Shown: piece after piece, positions 1 to 9,581 of the stretch
Layout: each line of letters opens with the position of its first letter
Position numbering within the stretch: position 1 is the first letter of the stretch
Assembly (NCBI RefSeq): GCF_016811235.1
Contig: NZ_JAFBID010000001.1
Location: 124,001 to 188,000, forward strand
DNA: 64,000 bases
Source of the DNA: Microvirga arabica
GTDB taxonomy: Bacteria > Pseudomonadota > Alphaproteobacteria > Rhizobiales > Beijerinckiaceae
Reading direction: 5' to 3'
Program-made: the position numbers and the translations under genes
Notes under the pieces: model-generated
What the model was told of the DNA's origin: nothing
The model's input: only the letters and a program-made list of their open reading frames with translations
Database searches by the model: none

Positions 1-619
1 GCCCGGCGACGGCCTCCTGGGCGACGCGTCCGTTATGGGGAAGGTTGTCGCACGACATCACCGTGAAGGGCGCAAGCTCCGCATCCCGCCGGCGCTTGAG
101 CGCGGCAAGGATCACGCCGAACACGCTTCTGGGCGCGTGCAGGTGAGCGGCATCGTGAAGGATGTCCGGATGCTTGGGATTGAAGGCGCCCGTGGCCGGA
201 TCGATGCAGTAGCCTCCCTCCGTGACGGTGAGGGACAGAATCCGCAGGGCCGGATCGTCGAGCGCCGCGATGATCGCGCGGCCGTCGTCTTCCACGGGCA
301 CGAAGTCGACCATCGCGCCGGTCACCCGCGCATGGTTGGCGCCGGGCTCGAGTTCCACCACAGTGGTGAGCCAGTCCTGAGACTCGAGCGCCTGCCGCAT
401 TGCCTTGTCGTTAGGGCGGATGCCCGCGCCGATCAGGGCCCAGTCGCGATCCCGTCCCGCATTGAAGAGATCATCCAGGTACACGGCCTGGTGCGCACGA
501 TGAAAATTGCCGACGCCGATGTGGAGGATGCCGGCTTGCAACTGCGCGCGCTCATAGCCCGGCTTTGCGATGGCGGGCGGCAGATCCGCGAGATGGATGA
601 GGTTCAAGGCACGGCTCAT
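1..619 (-). CDS. Mannitol dehydrogenase family oxidoreductase (5' part only, runs off the left edge)
   Basis: N-terminal ~206 residues of a long-chain polyol/hexuronate NAD-dependent dehydrogenase. The nucleotide-binding start GVGNFHRAHQAVYLDDL lies at about residues 35-51, and the family signature SCDNLPHNGR is near the window edge. The family includes mannitol 2-dehydrogenase, fructuronate reductase (UxuB) and tagaturonate reductase (UxaB); the substrate cannot be fixed from this part, and the catalytic C-terminal half is outside the window. The start is set at the ATG before SRALNLIHLADLPP. An in-frame ATG 60 bases upstream (position 679) is possible; neither has a strong ribosome binding site. 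A hexuronate role would fit the altronate dehydratase gene 15 kb away, but that is only a guess. Confidence 0.85.
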   Translation of the reverse strand, partial: MSRALNLIHLADLPPAIAKPGYERAQLQAGILHIGVGNFHRAHQAVYLDDLFNAGRDRDWALIGAGIRPNDKAMRQALESQDWLTTVVELEPGANHARVTGAMVDFVPVEDDGRAIIAALDDPALRILSLTVTEGGYCIDPATGAFNPKHPDILHDAAHLHAPRSVFGVILAALKRRRDAELAPFTVMSCDNLPHNGRVAQEAVAG

Positions 620-679
620 GGGATGGGTCTCGGTTGGCTGGATAGGGAGCTGTCGGAAGAGCGGCATCGCCTCATCCAT

Positions 680-1092
680 TGCCGTCGCCTGTAACAATGT
701 CAACGTCCCGGCCGAATGGCCGGCATTGCCGACATGGGCTTAGATCGGACCGGCACCAGCGGAGTTTCCATCGCGATCCGTGCAGCGGCTTTCTGCAATG
801 TGTTTCGCTGAATCGACCTCGACTGCACTCCCAATGGTGTATTCCCTTATTGCCCAGGCGCGGCATCCGCCGACACCATTCAAGAATCGACCATGGCTGT
901 CCTATCGTTTAGGATGCGATGCGGAGCGCAAGCGATCACTTGCGGCGGACGACTTGTTTTGCCTTGCAGCAGAGCACCGGCTCTTTTGCGCATGACCGGC
1001 AAAACAAACCGGGCTCGTTATAACGACAGCACTGCTCTGCGACGTGTGTGCGCTCCGAGGACGTCGATGCAGCTGATGGCGGGAGGCTCGCC
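680..1092. other. Divergent intergenic region with a spaced inverted repeat
   Basis: About 410 bases between the divergent dehydrogenase and binding-protein genes, with no convincing gene; the short frames here lack ribosome binding sites. Both promoters should lie here. AATGGTGT at 833-840 is mirrored by ACACCATT at 873-880, giving 8-base arms with centres 40 bases apart. This could be an operator pair or chance. Confidence 0.4.
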
Positions 1093-2196
1093 ATGGACCG
1101 AAACCTGTTGCGTCTCACAGCGGCGATCGTCTTCGCCGTGGCGAAGGTTGGCTCGGCCGGGGCTGAAATCCTCATCGGCATGGCAGGAGCCCTCACCGGT
1201 CCCAATGCCTATCAGGGCGAGCAGCAGCAGCAGGGCGTTGAGATGGCCATCGTCGACATCAACGCTGCCGGCGGCGTGCTCGGACAGCCGTTGCGTCTCA
1301 TCTCCGTCGACGATGCCTGCGACAGCGGCCAGGCCATCGCGGCGGCTCACAAGCTCGTGGCCGAGCAGGTAGCGTTCGTGGTCGGGCACCAGTGCTCGGG
1401 CGCCTCCATTCCAGCAGCCGGTGTTTACGAGCGAGCCGGCATCATCCAGATGACCCCGGCCTCGACGAATCCAAGATTGACGGAAGAGGGGCGCGCGAAT
1501 GTTTTCCGCATCTGTGGACGAGACGACCAGCAGGGCGAGATAGCCGCCGCCTATCTCGCGTCGCGAGGGCAGGATTCAAAGATCGCCATCCTCAGCGACG
1601 GCTCGATCTATGGGGATGGGATCACCAAGGAAACCCAGCGCCACCTGCGCAATCGCGGCGCTTTGGAAGCGCTGTATGACACCCTTGATCCGGGTCTGAG
1701 CGACTACTCTCCCCTGATTGCAAAGTTGCAGTCCGCCGGAATCCGGATTGCCTATTTCGGCGGATATTACCGGGAAGCCGCCATCCTGATCCGCAATGCC
1801 CGTGAACAGGGCTATGACCTGCAGCTGGTATCCGGCGACAGCATCGCGAGCGAAGCCTTCATCCAGGTTGCCGATGAGGCCGGCGAAGGAACCGTATTCA
1901 CGTCTTTTCGAGACCCGCGCCGAAATCCCGGCGCAGCCTCTCTCGTTGAGCGATTCCGACGCCAGGGATTCGAGCCCGAGGGCTACACGCTCTACAGCTA
2001 CGGTGCCGTTCAGGCCTGGGCCCAGGCGGTCACGAAAGCGGGCTCCATCCAGCCACAAGCCGTGGTGAGCGCGCTTCGGTCGCACGCGTTCGAGACCATT
2101 CTCGGGCGCATCAGCTTTGATGCCAGGGGAGACGTGCGGCAACCCGGCTTCGAATGGTTCATCTGGCGGAGTGGTCGATATGTACCTCTGGAATGA
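1093..2196 (+). CDS. Periplasmic ligand-binding protein, LivK/type 1 periplasmic-binding fold, probable sensor partner
   Basis: 367 residues with a Sec signal peptide (residues 1 to about 24, ending AGA). The mature part opens EILIGMAGALTGPNA and continues INAAGGVLGQPLRL, typical of branched-chain amino-acid/amide binding proteins of the HAAT class. The start is the ATG preceded by GGGAGG; a longer in-frame start at 1048 has no such site. No permease or ATPase gene is nearby. Instead the gene is followed after 24 bases by a membrane-bound hybrid histidine kinase. This arrangement recalls TorT-TorS, where a binding protein presents a ligand to a kinase, so a sensory role is inferred. The ligand is unknown. 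Confidence 0.85.
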   Translation: MDRNLLRLTAAIVFAVAKVGSAGAEILIGMAGALTGPNAYQGEQQQQGVEMAIVDINAAGGVLGQPLRLISVDDACDSGQAIAAAHKLVAEQVAFVVGHQCSGASIPAAGVYERAGIIQMTPASTNPRLTEEGRANVFRICGRDDQQGEIAAAYLASRGQDSKIAILSDGSIYGDGITKETQRHLRNRGALEALYDTLDPGLSDYSPLIAKLQSAGIRIAYFGGYYREAAILIRNAREQGYDLQLVSGDSIASEAFIQVADEAGEGTVFTSFRDPRRNPGAASLVERFRRQGFEPEGYTLYSYGAVQAWAQAVTKAGSIQPQAVVSALRSHAFETILGRISFDARGDVRQPGFEWFIWRSGRYVPLE

Positions 2197-2220
2197 GGAA
2201 GGGGCTCTGCCCCTGACGGC

Positions 2221-5200
2221 ATGCCTTTTCACCTGAGTGTCCGCTGGCGTCTGCTTCTTGCATTTCTCGGCATCAGCGCTTTCGCCGTGCTGGCTGCGGC
2301 TACGGGAACCTATGCCTTCCGCCAGATGGCTGCCGTGATCGAGCGGATCACGGAACAGCGCGTACCCTTCGCCCTTACCGCTCTCGACCTGTCACGACAG
2401 GCAGAACGTACCGTTGCTGCGGCGCCGACGCTTCTCACGGCCCGCTCACAGGCACAGTACAGGGAGATCTCCGCTGCCATTTCGACAGAGGTGGAACGTC
2501 TTGAAGACCTGCTGGCCCGGATCCGGAGCGAGGGTGATCCCGCGGCCGTCGCTGCCATGGAGCCTGCCGTCGCGGGATTGCGGCGCAACCTCACAGCGCT
2601 TGCCGGACTGGTAGCGGGGCGTCTCGCAGTGGGTGCACAGAAGGATGCGCTCGTCCAGCGCCTTACGAACGCAACGGTCGCCGCGCAGCGCCTGATCGCC
2701 CCTGCCCTGGTGGTTCTGGACGCAAAGTTTGCAGCCTCACGCCGCCTAGACCGCGGCGAGCAGACAACGGCCGGATTTCCGCAACCTCCTTCGGTGATTG
2801 TCCAGGAGATTGCTGAGAATCTTCTCATGCAGAAGGCGCAGCTCGAATTCGCTTCGATCAGTGACGGCCTGCTCAAGGCGTCGCTTGCCGAGAAGCCTGC
2901 CGATATCTCCGTAATGAGCTTTCCTCTCAACCGCTCCCTGGCAGCCTTGCGCCAAATCGCCTCCGAACTGGCGGACCAACGTCTGCGATCCCGATTCGAT
3001 CAGCGTATCTCCGATTTTGCTCGTTTGACCGATGGACAGGACAGCATCCTGTCCGCACGGAGAACGGAGCTCATCCTCGTGGAGGATGCTGAACGGCTTC
3101 TTGTGGAGAATGCCGGTCTTTCCGCACAACTGACACAAGCGGTCGACGGGCTCATCGCGGCGGCCCGGAACGACATCCGCGCAGCCAGCACGGAGGCCAT
3201 GACGGCACAGCGCGTCGGCCGGAGCATCCTGCTGACCGTGGTGTCCCTCAGCCTGCTGAGCTCCCTGCTGATCGTCTGGTTCTATGTCGACCGCAACCTC
3301 GTCGCGCGGCTGCAAAGCCTGAGCAACAGCATGCTGGCGATCGCCGGCGGTAACCTGCGCGCTCCTCTGCCCAAGGACGGCGGAGATGAGATCGGCCAGA
3401 TGGCAAAGGCTCTCGCGGTCTTCCGAGACACGGCCATCGAGGTCGAGGAAAAGAACCTGCGCGAGGTGGCCGATGCCCGGCAACGGCTGATCGACGCCAT
3501 CGAGAGCATCAACGAGGGCTTTGCTCTGTACGACGCCAACGATCGGCTCATCCTGTGCAACAGCCGCTACGAAGAACTCCTCTACCCTGGATCCGATGCC
3601 CCCATGGAGCCCGGAACGCCATTCGAAACGGTGATCCGGCGTGCGGCGGAGCGCGGCCTTATCCTCGAGGCGAAAGGGCGGGTGGATGCCTGGGTGGCCG
3701 AAAGGCTGGCGCGGCACAGAAACCCGGTCGCGGCCGAGATCCAGCAGCGCCAGGGTAACCGCTGGATCCAAGTGTGCGAACGCCGGATCGCGGGAGGCGG
3801 CACCGTCGCGGTCTATACCGACATCACGGAAATCAAGCACCATGCCGCGCAACTCGAACTGGCTCGCGACGAGGCCATGGCTGCCACGCGGGCCAAGAGC
3901 CAGTTTCTCACCAATATGAGCCACGAGTTGAGGACGCCGCTGAATGCGATCATCGGCATTACCGAGATGCTCAAGGAGGAGGCTGAGGAGACGGGCGACA
4001 GGCCTCTGGTCGAGCCCCTGGACAGGATCCGTCACGCGGGCACCCATCTGCTCGCCCTGATCAATGAAATTCTCGACCTCGCCAAGATCGAGGCCGGCAA
4101 GCTGGAACTCCATCCGGAGGAGGTCGATCTCCAGCTCTTGCTCCGGGATGCTGCCATGACGGCGGAGCCTCTCGCAAAGCGCAACGGCAACTCGATCAGG
4201 GTCGAGATTGCTCCGGACATCGGCCGGATGCAGACCGATCCCGTGCGCCTGCGGCAGGTTCTGCTCAATCTGCTGAGCAATGCCTGCAAATTCACCCAAG
4301 GAGGAACCGTCACGCTGAGGGCTTCCCGGATCACGGATCGGGAAGGCGACAGGATTGCGATCTCCGTCCACGACACGGGCATCGGCATGACGGCCGAACA
4401 GCGGGACAGGCTCTTCCAGGAATTCAGCCAGGCCGACAACACGACGACGCGCAAGTTCGGCGGCACGGGGCTCGGCCTTGCCATCAGCCGCCGGCTCTGC
4501 CGTCTCATGGGCGGGGACATCACGGTAGAAAGCACCGTTGGGGTCGGAAGCACGTTTTCCGTATCCCTGCCGGCAGGCGGGGTCGCCGGCCGGCCCAGGA
4601 GGCGTCCCAGCGCCGGAAACCCCTTGGCGGGTCCGCAGCCGCTCGGACGCGGGCAGCGCGCGCTGATCATCGACGACGAGCTGACATCGCGGGAGATCCT
4701 GCGCCAGATCCTGACCCGCGAGGGTTTCGACGTGGTGACGGCGGAAAGCGGCCAGGAGGGAATCGAGATCGCCCGCAGGATCCACCCGACGGTGATCACC
4801 CTGGACGTGCTGATGCCCGGCCTCGACGGCTGGAGCGCCCTCCAGCAGCTGAAGCGCGATCCCGAGTTGCAGGACATTCCCGTCATCATGGTCACCATCG
4901 TCGACGAGGAGAACCAGGCCTATGCCCTGGGAGCCGCCGCCTATCTGACGAAACCCGTCAACCGCGAGTGCCTCCTGAAGGCTCTTGCCGCCTGCCGCAC
5001 CAGCCCGGCGAACTCGCGGGTTCTGGTGGTGGAGGACGACGCACACACCCGGGGATGGCTCGCCCGGATTCTGCGCGAGGATGGATGGGAAGTGGCCGAG
5101 GCAGAGAACGGGCGGGTTGCCCTGGAGCGGCTTCCGCTCGTCCGCCCCGACATCGTCCTGCTCGACCTGATGATGCCGGAGATGGACGGCTTCGCGTTCG

Positions 5201-5418
5201 TCGATGAGATCCATCGCAAGGAGGAGACGCGGCATCTTCCCCTGGTCGTGCTGACGGCCGCCGATGTGGACGAGGAGGCCCAGCGCCGCTTGAGCGGGGG
5301 CATCCGAAAGATCCTGCGCAAGAAGCTCGGCGGCCGGGACGAGGTGATCGCCACCTTGCGGGACGTGATCGCCGATTGCCTGCGGCTCAGCCGGCCGGAG
5401 CACCAGGAGCGGGCATGA
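2221..5418 (+). CDS. Membrane hybrid sensor histidine kinase with two C-terminal receivers
   Basis: 1065 residues. Order: TM1 (about 10-30); a long mostly helical periplasmic region (about 31-332); TM2 (about 334-355); HAMP (about 356-408); PAS (about 420-538, starting at [11 protein letters not shown]); HisKA with [11 protein letters not shown] (His568); HATPase with N box NLLSNACKF (about 683-691), DTGIGM (Asp718) and GGTGLGLAI; receiver 1 with [10 protein letters not shown] (Asp862); receiver 2 with [10 protein letters not shown] (Asp982). All catalytic motifs look intact. It probably senses the ligand-loaded binding protein encoded just upstream and feeds a phosphorelay. Its stop overlaps the next start (ATGA), showing translational coupling with the response regulators. 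Layout resembles TorS, except that there are two receivers and no Hpt domain is apparent. Confidence 0.93.
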   Translation: MPFHLSVRWRLLLAFLGISAFAVLAAATGTYAFRQMAAVIERITEQRVPFALTALDLSRQAERTVAAAPTLLTARSQAQYREISAAISTEVERLEDLLARIRSEGDPAAVAAMEPAVAGLRRNLTALAGLVAGRLAVGAQKDALVQRLTNATVAAQRLIAPALVVLDAKFAASRRLDRGEQTTAGFPQPPSVIVQEIAENLLMQKAQLEFASISDGLLKASLAEKPADISVMSFPLNRSLAALRQIASELADQRLRSRFDQRISDFARLTDGQDSILSARRTELILVEDAERLLVENAGLSAQLTQAVDGLIAAARNDIRAASTEAMTAQRVGRSILLTVVSLSLLSSLLIVWFYVDRNLVARLQSLSNSMLAIAGGNLRAPLPKDGGDEIGQMAKALAVFRDTAIEVEEKNLREVADARQRLIDAIESINEGFALYDANDRLILCNSRYEELLYPGSDAPMEPGTPFETVIRRAAERGLILEAKGRVDAWVAERLARHRNPVAAEIQQRQGNRWIQVCERRIAGGGTVAVYTDITEIKHHAAQLELARDEAMAATRAKSQFLTNMSHELRTPLNAIIGITEMLKEEAEETGDRPLVEPLDRIRHAGTHLLALINEILDLAKIEAGKLELHPEEVDLQLLLRDAAMTAEPLAKRNGNSIRVEIAPDIGRMQTDPVRLRQVLLNLLSNACKFTQGGTVTLRASRITDREGDRIAISVHDTGIGMTAEQRDRLFQEFSQADNTTTRKFGGTGLGLAISRRLCRLMGGDITVESTVGVGSTFSVSLPAGGVAGRPRRRPSAGNPLAGPQPLGRGQRALIIDDELTSREILRQILTREGFDVVTAESGQEGIEIARRIHPTVITLDVLMPGLDGWSALQQLKRDPELQDIPVIMVTIVDEENQAYALGAAAYLTKPVNRECLLKALAACRTSPANSRVLVVEDDAHTRGWLARILREDGWEVAEAENGRVALERLPLVRPDIVLLDLMMPEMDGFAFVDEIHRKEETRHLPLVVLTAADVDEEAQRRLSGGIRKILRKKLGGRDEVIATLRDVIADCLRLSRPEHQERA

Positions 5419-5792
5419 CCAGAATTCTTTATGTCGAGGACAACGAGGACAATGTCTACATGCTGACCCAACGCCTGACCCGGCATGGCTTCACGGTCAG
5501 CATCGCGTCGGACGGCGCTCAAGGAATCGACATGGCGCGCCGGGAGAAGCCAGACCTGATCCTGATGGATCTCAGCCTGCCGGCTCTCGACGGCTGGACT
5601 GCGGCCCGGCAGCTGAAGCAGATGCCGGAGACGAAGGACGTTCCCATTCTGGCTCTCTCCGCGCACACGATGCCGGGAGACCGGGAAAAGGCGCTGGACG
5701 CCGGCTGCGACGACTACGATGCGAAACCCATCGATTTCGAAAGGCTTCTTGAGAAGATCGATGCCCTGATCCGGACGCGGGGCGCTCCATGA
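5415..5792 (+). CDS. Single-domain response regulator (CheY/DivK-like)
   Basis: 125 residues, a lone receiver: acidic pocket VEDNED, phosphoacceptor Asp52 in LILMDLSLP, Ser/Thr in ALSAH and Lys in DAKPID. The [12 protein letters not shown] start is characteristic of DivK-like receivers used as phosphorelay intermediates. The start is the ATG overlapping the kinase stop; a longer frame from 5376 would run back into the kinase gene. Its own stop overlaps the start of the receiver-cyclase gene. No output domain is present, so it likely passes phosphate on or binds a partner. Confidence 0.9.
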   Translation: MTRILYVEDNEDNVYMLTQRLTRHGFTVSIASDGAQGIDMARREKPDLILMDLSLPALDGWTAARQLKQMPETKDVPILALSAHTMPGDREKALDAGCDDYDAKPIDFERLLEKIDALIRTRGAP

Positions 5793-6835
5793 CCGATGCC
5801 GGGGTGCGCATCCTCGTGGTGGATGACAACGAGGACAACCGCTACACGCTGACGCGCAGGCTGCAGCGGGAGGGGTGGATGGATCTGACCACGGCCGAGA
5901 ACGGGCGCGAGGCGCTCGACCGCATCGCCCGGGAGCGCTTTGACCTCGTCCTTCTCGACATTATGATGCCCGAGATCAACGGCTACGAGGTCCTGAGGCA
6001 CCTCAAGACGGATCCATCCACGCGCGACATTCCGGTTCTGATGATCTCCGCCCTGTCGGAGTTCGAGAGCGTGGTCCGCTGCATCGAGCTCGGAGCCGAG
6101 GACTACCTGCCAAAGCCCTTCAACCCAGCGCTGCTGCGGGCACGCGTGGGAGCCTGCCTCGAGAAGAAGAGGCTGCATGACCAGGAGCTCAGCTATCTGG
6201 CCGAGATCGACCGCCAGCGGCGGCGGGCCGAGGCTCTCCTCCATGCGATTCTGCCCTCGCAGGCCGTGGACGAACTGGAGCAGTTTCAAACCGTCACACC
6301 CCGCCGTCATGACGACGTAGTGGTGTTCTTCGCCGACATCGTGGGGTTCACGGCCTATTGCGACCTCCTCGCGCCGGAGGTGATCGTCGCGAACCTTCAC
6401 GTCTACGCCTCGACCTTCGAGGATATCGCCTCGCAGCACGGCCTCGAGAAGATCAAGACGGTCGGCGACGGGTTTCTCGCCACGGCCGGCCTGCTCCTGG
6501 ACAATCCGGATCCGGTGATGGCCAGCATCGCCTGCGCCATGGCGACCATCGCCTCCGCCCGCATCCTGCCGCTGCCGTGGGATGTGCGCGTCGGCATCCA
6601 TGTGGGCCCGGTCGTGGCCGGAGTCGTCGGGCGGCAGAAGTTCAGCTTCGACATCTGGGGTGACACAGTGAACGTTGCCGCACGGCTCGCCGGATATGGG
6701 AGACAGAGCGGCATCAATCTCAGCGCCGCCGCCTGGGAGCGGGTGCGCACGCGGATCGACGCCGCTCCCCTCGGGCCCGTGCCGATCAAGGGCAAGGGCG
6801 ATGTGGAAGCCTATAGGGTGTCGCCTCCCGACTAG
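5789..6835 (+). CDS. Response regulator with class III adenylate/guanylate cyclase output
   Basis: 348 residues. N-terminal receiver (about 8-125, phosphoacceptor Asp57 in LLDIMMPEING), a short helical linker with basic and acidic repeats (about 130-160), then a class III cyclase domain (about 175-345). Metal-binding Asp183 sits in FFADIVGF and Asp227 in KTVGDGF; the transition-state Asn and Arg are in DTVNVAARL. The Lys in KIKTVGD suits adenine. It should make cAMP when the receiver is phosphorylated, making it the output of the upstream kinase operon. Overlap of 4 bases with the preceding gene supports one transcript. Soluble; no membrane segment. Confidence 0.92.
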   Translation: MTDAGVRILVVDDNEDNRYTLTRRLQREGWMDLTTAENGREALDRIARERFDLVLLDIMMPEINGYEVLRHLKTDPSTRDIPVLMISALSEFESVVRCIELGAEDYLPKPFNPALLRARVGACLEKKRLHDQELSYLAEIDRQRRRAEALLHAILPSQAVDELEQFQTVTPRRHDDVVVFFADIVGFTAYCDLLAPEVIVANLHVYASTFEDIASQHGLEKIKTVGDGFLATAGLLLDNPDPVMASIACAMATIASARILPLPWDVRVGIHVGPVVAGVVGRQKFSFDIWGDTVNVAARLAGYGRQSGINLSAAAWERVRTRIDAAPLGPVPIKGKGDVEAYRVSPPD

Positions 6836-6852
6836 ACGGAGCGGACGGCAGA

Positions 6853-8250
6853 TCAGATGTGGAGCTCGCGTCCGAGCGATTTCAGCGCGCTCTCCTGGAA
6901 TGCCTCTCCCTGCGTGGGATGTGCATGGATGGTGCCGGCGATGTCCTCGAGGCGCGCTCCCATCTCAACGGCAAGACCGAAGGCAGCGGAGAGTTCGGAC
7001 ACGCCCTGCCCGACCGCTTGGATGCCGAGCACCAGATGGTTGTCCGCCCGCGCCACCACGCGCACGAAGCCCTCCTCGCCGAGCTTCGTCATGGCGCGCC
7101 CGTTGGCCGCGAAGGGAAACTGGCCGATACGCACCTCGCTGCCGATCTTATGCGCTTCGTCGGGCGTCATGCCGACCGCGACGATCTCCGGATCGGTGAA
7201 GCACACGGCCGGGATGGCCCGCTTGTCCCACACCCGCTGATGGCCCGCGACGATCTCGGCCACCATCTCGCCCTGCGACATGGCCCGGTGGGCCAGCATC
7301 GGCTCGCCCGTCACGTCGCCGATGGCATAGATGCCGCGCATGGAGGTCCGGCACCGCTCGTCGATCCGGATGAAGGGTCCGTCCATGTCGAGGACGAGTT
7401 CCTCCCTGCCCCACCCCTGCGTGACCGGCCGCCGGCCCACCGTGACGAGGATCCTGTCGGCCGGAAGCGACACTTCGGATCCGTTCTCGGTTTCCACCAG
7501 AAGAGCGCTGCCGCCTTTGGCCAAACCCTTGGCTTTTGCGCGCGTCATGACCTCGATGCCCAGCGCCTGCAGCCGCTTGGACACAGGACGGGTGAGTTCC
7601 GCATCGTATTGCGGCAGGATGCGCGCCTGCGCCTCGACGACGGTGACCTTCGCGCCCATCTTGGCAAAGGCCGTGCCGAGTTCGAGGCCGATATACCCGC
7701 CGCCGACCACCACCAGCCGGTCCGGCACCGATGTGAGCGAGAGCGCCTCGGTCGAGGAGATCACGGCTCCGCCGAAGGGCAGGCCGGGGAGTTCGACGGG
7801 CGCCGACCCGGTGGCGATCACGACGCTTTCGGCGCGGATGATCTGCCGGCCGGTCTCGGTCTCCACCTCGACGGTCTTGCCGTCGCGAAAGTGCGCCCGT
7901 CCCTGCACCATCTTGACCTTGGACTTCTTGAGGAGGCCCGACACGCCGCTGTTCAGGCGGCCCACGATGGTGTCCTTCCAGGCGATGGTCTGGGACAGGT
8001 CGATCTCGGGCTGTGTGGTCCTGATCCCGAGCGGGTTCGCGCCCGATGCGAGATGAGCGATCCGGTCGTATTCCTCGGCCGCATGGATGAGCGCCTTGGA
8101 GGGAATGCACCCCACATTGAGGCAGGTGCCGCCTGGCTTTCTTTCTTCCACGATGACCGTGTCGATGCCGAGCTGCCCGGCGCGGATGGCGCAGACATAG
8201 CCACCCGGACCGGCTCCGATGACGAGGAGCTTGCAGGAGATATCCTTCAT
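6853..8250 (-). CDS. lpdA: Dihydrolipoyl dehydrogenase (E3), branched-chain 2-oxoacid dehydrogenase operon
   Basis: 465 residues. FAD-binding GAGPGGYVCA near the N terminus, redox disulfide GGTCLNVGC (Cys43/Cys48), NAD-binding GGGYIGLELG mid-chain, and the C-terminal catalytic dyad His444-Glu449 in HAHPTQGE. Reoxidises dihydrolipoamide of the E2 core with NAD+. Last gene of a four-gene minus-strand operon with E1alpha, E1beta and E2, only 4 bases after the E2 stop, so it is likely the E3 dedicated to this complex (bkdC/lpdV type). It converges with the cyclase gene with 17 bases between the stops. Confidence 0.96.
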   Translation of the reverse strand: MKDISCKLLVIGAGPGGYVCAIRAGQLGIDTVIVEERKPGGTCLNVGCIPSKALIHAAEEYDRIAHLASGANPLGIRTTQPEIDLSQTIAWKDTIVGRLNSGVSGLLKKSKVKMVQGRAHFRDGKTVEVETETGRQIIRAESVVIATGSAPVELPGLPFGGAVISSTEALSLTSVPDRLVVVGGGYIGLELGTAFAKMGAKVTVVEAQARILPQYDAELTRPVSKRLQALGIEVMTRAKAKGLAKGGSALLVETENGSEVSLPADRILVTVGRRPVTQGWGREELVLDMDGPFIRIDERCRTSMRGIYAIGDVTGEPMLAHRAMSQGEMVAEIVAGHQRVWDKRAIPAVCFTDPEIVAVGMTPDEAHKIGSEVRIGQFPFAANGRAMTKLGEEGFVRVVARADNHLVLGIQAVGQGVSELSAAFGLAVEMGARLEDIAGTIHAHPTQGEAFQESALKSLGRELHI

Positions 8251-8254
8251 AACG

Positions 8255-9580
8255 TCAAGCCTCTACGAAGATCATGGCGGGCGTCTCCAGCAGCGTCTTG
8301 ATGCGCTGCACGAAGACCGCCGCGTCCCAGCCGTCGACGATGCGGTGATCGAAGCTGGAGGAGAGATTCATCATCTTGCGCGGGATGAAGGTGGAGCCGT
8401 CCCAGACCGGCCGCACCATGATCTTGTTGACGCCCACGATGGCAACCTCCGGATGATTGATGACAGGCGTCGTCACGATGCCGCCCATCGCGCCGAGCGA
8501 CGTAATGGTAATGGTCGAGCCGCTCAGTTCCTCGCGGGTGGCAAGCCCCGCCTTGGCGGCCTCGGCGAGACGATTCAGCTCCGTGGCGCAATCCCACAGG
8601 TCCCGCGCCTCCGCGTGCCTGACGACCGGCACCATGAGGCCCGACCCGGTCTGCGTGGCGATGCCGATATGAACGCCGCCATGCTGGTGAACGACGCCCG
8701 CCTCGTCGTCGTAGATCGCGTTCAGGTTCGGCTTCTCGGCGATGGCCTTGACCATGGCGCGCATGAGGAACGGAAGGATCGTCAGTTTCGGCCGCTCTGC
8801 GCGCTTGCTCGCATTCAGGGACGCCCGCAGATCCTCGAGTGCCGTCACGTCCACTTCCTCCACATAGGTGATGTGGGGGATGCGCGACTTCGCAAGCGCC
8901 ATCTTCTCCGCAATCTTGCGGCGCAAGCCGATCACCTTAATGGCCTGGACAGATGTATCCTGAGAAAGCCCCTCTGCTCCGGCAGCCTGCGGCCCATGCG
9001 CGAGAAAGGCATCCAGATCCTCGTGCGTGATCCGCCCGGCCGGACCGCTGCCCGGAACCTGCCTCAGATCGATGCCCGCTTCGCGGGCTCTCAGTCGCAC
9101 GGCCGGGGAGGCAATCGGCTTGTCGCCTTCCATCCGCCGGGCGGACGGGCGGTGCATCCGTACGGGCGGGCTCTGCGGCGCCTCGACTGGACGAGGCTGG
9201 GGAGCCTCCTTCGCCTGCTTCTCGACGATGGCATCCGAAGTTTTCACTGCACCATCGGCCTGAGCTTCGATCTCCTTCGGCCGGGCCGGCGCTTCAGGCG
9301 CCTTGTCGGTATCACGCGCGGAGGCAGCACCCTCCTCGTCGCCTGTCTTCAGGCGGATCAGGGGCGATCCGATCGCCACCACGTCGCCGATGTCCGCGCC
9401 CAGCCATAGAACCTCGCCATCGACGGGAGAGGGAATCTCCACCGTGGCCTTGTCGGTCATTACGGCCGCGAGCAGGGCATCCTCGCGCACGAGATCGCCG
9501 ACCTTCACGTGCCACTCCACGAGTTCGGCTTCGGCGATGCCCTCGCCGACATCCGGCATCTTGATCAGGTGCTCACCCAT
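8255..9580 (-). CDS. bkdB: Branched-chain 2-oxoacid dehydrogenase E2, lipoamide acyltransferase
   Basis: 441 residues. One lipoyl domain at the N terminus (MPDVGEG... with lipoyl-Lys44 in TDKATVE), a charged Ala/Pro/Glu-rich linker, a peripheral subunit-binding domain around 165-205 (PSARRMEGDKPIASPAVRLRA), and the acyltransferase domain ending with catalytic DHRIVDGWDA (His412, Asp416). Transfers the acyl group from lipoamide to CoA. The start ATG (MGEHLIKMPD) lies one base beyond the E1beta stop; a longer frame would run into E1beta. The operon context with paired E1 genes supports branched-chain over pyruvate or 2-oxoglutarate specificity. Confidence 0.95.
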   Translation of the reverse strand: MGEHLIKMPDVGEGIAEAELVEWHVKVGDLVREDALLAAVMTDKATVEIPSPVDGEVLWLGADIGDVVAIGSPLIRLKTGDEEGAASARDTDKAPEAPARPKEIEAQADGAVKTSDAIVEKQAKEAPQPRPVEAPQSPPVRMHRPSARRMEGDKPIASPAVRLRAREAGIDLRQVPGSGPAGRITHEDLDAFLAHGPQAAGAEGLSQDTSVQAIKVIGLRRKIAEKMALAKSRIPHITYVEEVDVTALEDLRASLNASKRAERPKLTILPFLMRAMVKAIAEKPNLNAIYDDEAGVVHQHGGVHIGIATQTGSGLMVPVVRHAEARDLWDCATELNRLAEAAKAGLATREELSGSTITITSLGAMGGIVTTPVINHPEVAIVGVNKIMVRPVWDGSTFIPRKMMNLSSSFDHRIVDGWDAAVFVQRIKTLLETPAMIFVEA

Positions 9581-9581
9581 G

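Noticed and set aside
35-694. A 219-codon plus-strand frame at the left edge
   Set aside because: The minus strand encodes the dehydrogenase signatures here.
2746-5403. An 885-codon open frame antisense to the hybrid kinase
   Set aside because: It is a high-GC mirror of the kinase gene; its product has no domain, and the kinase motifs on the other strand are complete.
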